From NCBI GenBank assembly GCA_016782825.1, contig JADHXT010000241.1, positions 1 through 5,893 of the forward strand: a DNA stretch of 5,893 bases, written 5' to 3'. The notes beneath the pieces were generated by a model, which saw nothing but the letters and a program-made list of their open reading frames with translations, was not told the DNA's origin and did not search any database. Numbering within the stretch: the stretch's first letter is position 1; each line of letters starts with the position of its first letter. Below are positions 5,791 through 5,893 of this stretch, one piece after another. Origin of the DNA: Candidatus Brocadiia bacterium (GTDB taxonomy: Bacteria > Planctomycetota > PUPC01 > DSUN01). A program made the translations under genes and the position numbers.

Positions 5791-5893
5791 ATGAGCCGTG
5801 TCTACTCCGTTAGCCTGCTGCTCGCGGACTGCCCCTGCCTGGTGGTGGGAGGCGGGCGTGTGGGCACGCGCAAGGTGGCCGACCTGGTGCCCT
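5791..5893 (+). CDS. Precorrin-2 dehydrogenase / siroheme synthase N-terminal domain, 5' fragment
   Basis: Only the first 34 codons are inside the window. They read MSRVYSVSLLLADCPCLVVG and then GGRVGTRKVADLVP. The strand CLVVGGGRVGTRKV is the NAD-binding Rossmann glycine motif (GGGRVG) followed by the basic RK seen in the SirC/Met8/CysG N-terminal family. These enzymes oxidise precorrin-2 to sirohydrochlorin, and some also insert iron to make siroheme. ATG 5791 follows an AGGA at 5778-5781 with a 9-base gap, and the previous stop is 31 bases upstream. In several bacterial groups such a gene opens a tetrapyrrole cluster with ccsA-like and hemA genes, but what follows here is not visible. The assignment rests on a short N-terminus, so another Rossmann protein cannot be fully excluded. 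Confidence 0.75.
   Translation, partial: MSRVYSVSLLLADCPCLVVGGGRVGTRKVADLVP

Overview
The window is GC-rich and looks like chromosomal DNA of an uncultured or environmental bacterium, most likely of the Planctomycetota or a related lineage. That assignment is an inference. It rests on a BamB-like/PQQ-type beta-propeller protein of a kind common there, a large membrane VWA plus amidotransferase-like protein typical of planctomycetes, GTG starts and weak Shine-Dalgarno sequences. No rRNA or clade marker is present to prove it.

Layout, left to right: (1) bases 2-703, the 3' end of a beta-propeller gene on the + strand. (2) Bases 704-1462, a short spacer followed by the C-terminal remnant of a large serine recombinase; no catalytic domain is present, and its frame runs on into the antisense of a tRNA. 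(3) Bases 1463-1672, two tRNA genes on the - strand in the order tRNA-Pro(TGG) then tRNA-His(GTG), both with encoded CCA. They are served by a strong sigma70-type promoter at 1693-1720. (4) Bases 1673-1868, a divergent control region between the tRNA operon and the rightward genes. It holds an extended -10 promoter with a perfect 8-bp inverted repeat straddling the -10 box. (5) Bases 1869-5893, a tight + strand gene run: peptide deformylase (def), a 782-residue VWA/GATase-like membrane protein, an all-trans polyprenyl diphosphate synthase, and the first 34 codons of a precorrin-2 dehydrogenase/siroheme synthase-type gene.

The rightward genes are separated by 33, 6 and 31 bases, so they are probably co-transcribed from the def promoter. 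The functions are mostly housekeeping: N-terminal protein maturation, isoprenoid side chains (probably quinone), and the entry to siroheme/heme-type tetrapyrroles. The VWA protein is the one member with no obvious link to these. The most notable non-coding signals are the operator-like palindrome on the def promoter, the leader and spacer hairpins of the tRNA operon, and the recombinase relic abutting the tRNA-His 3' end. I found no CRISPR array, complete mobile element or clearly novel multi-gene system.
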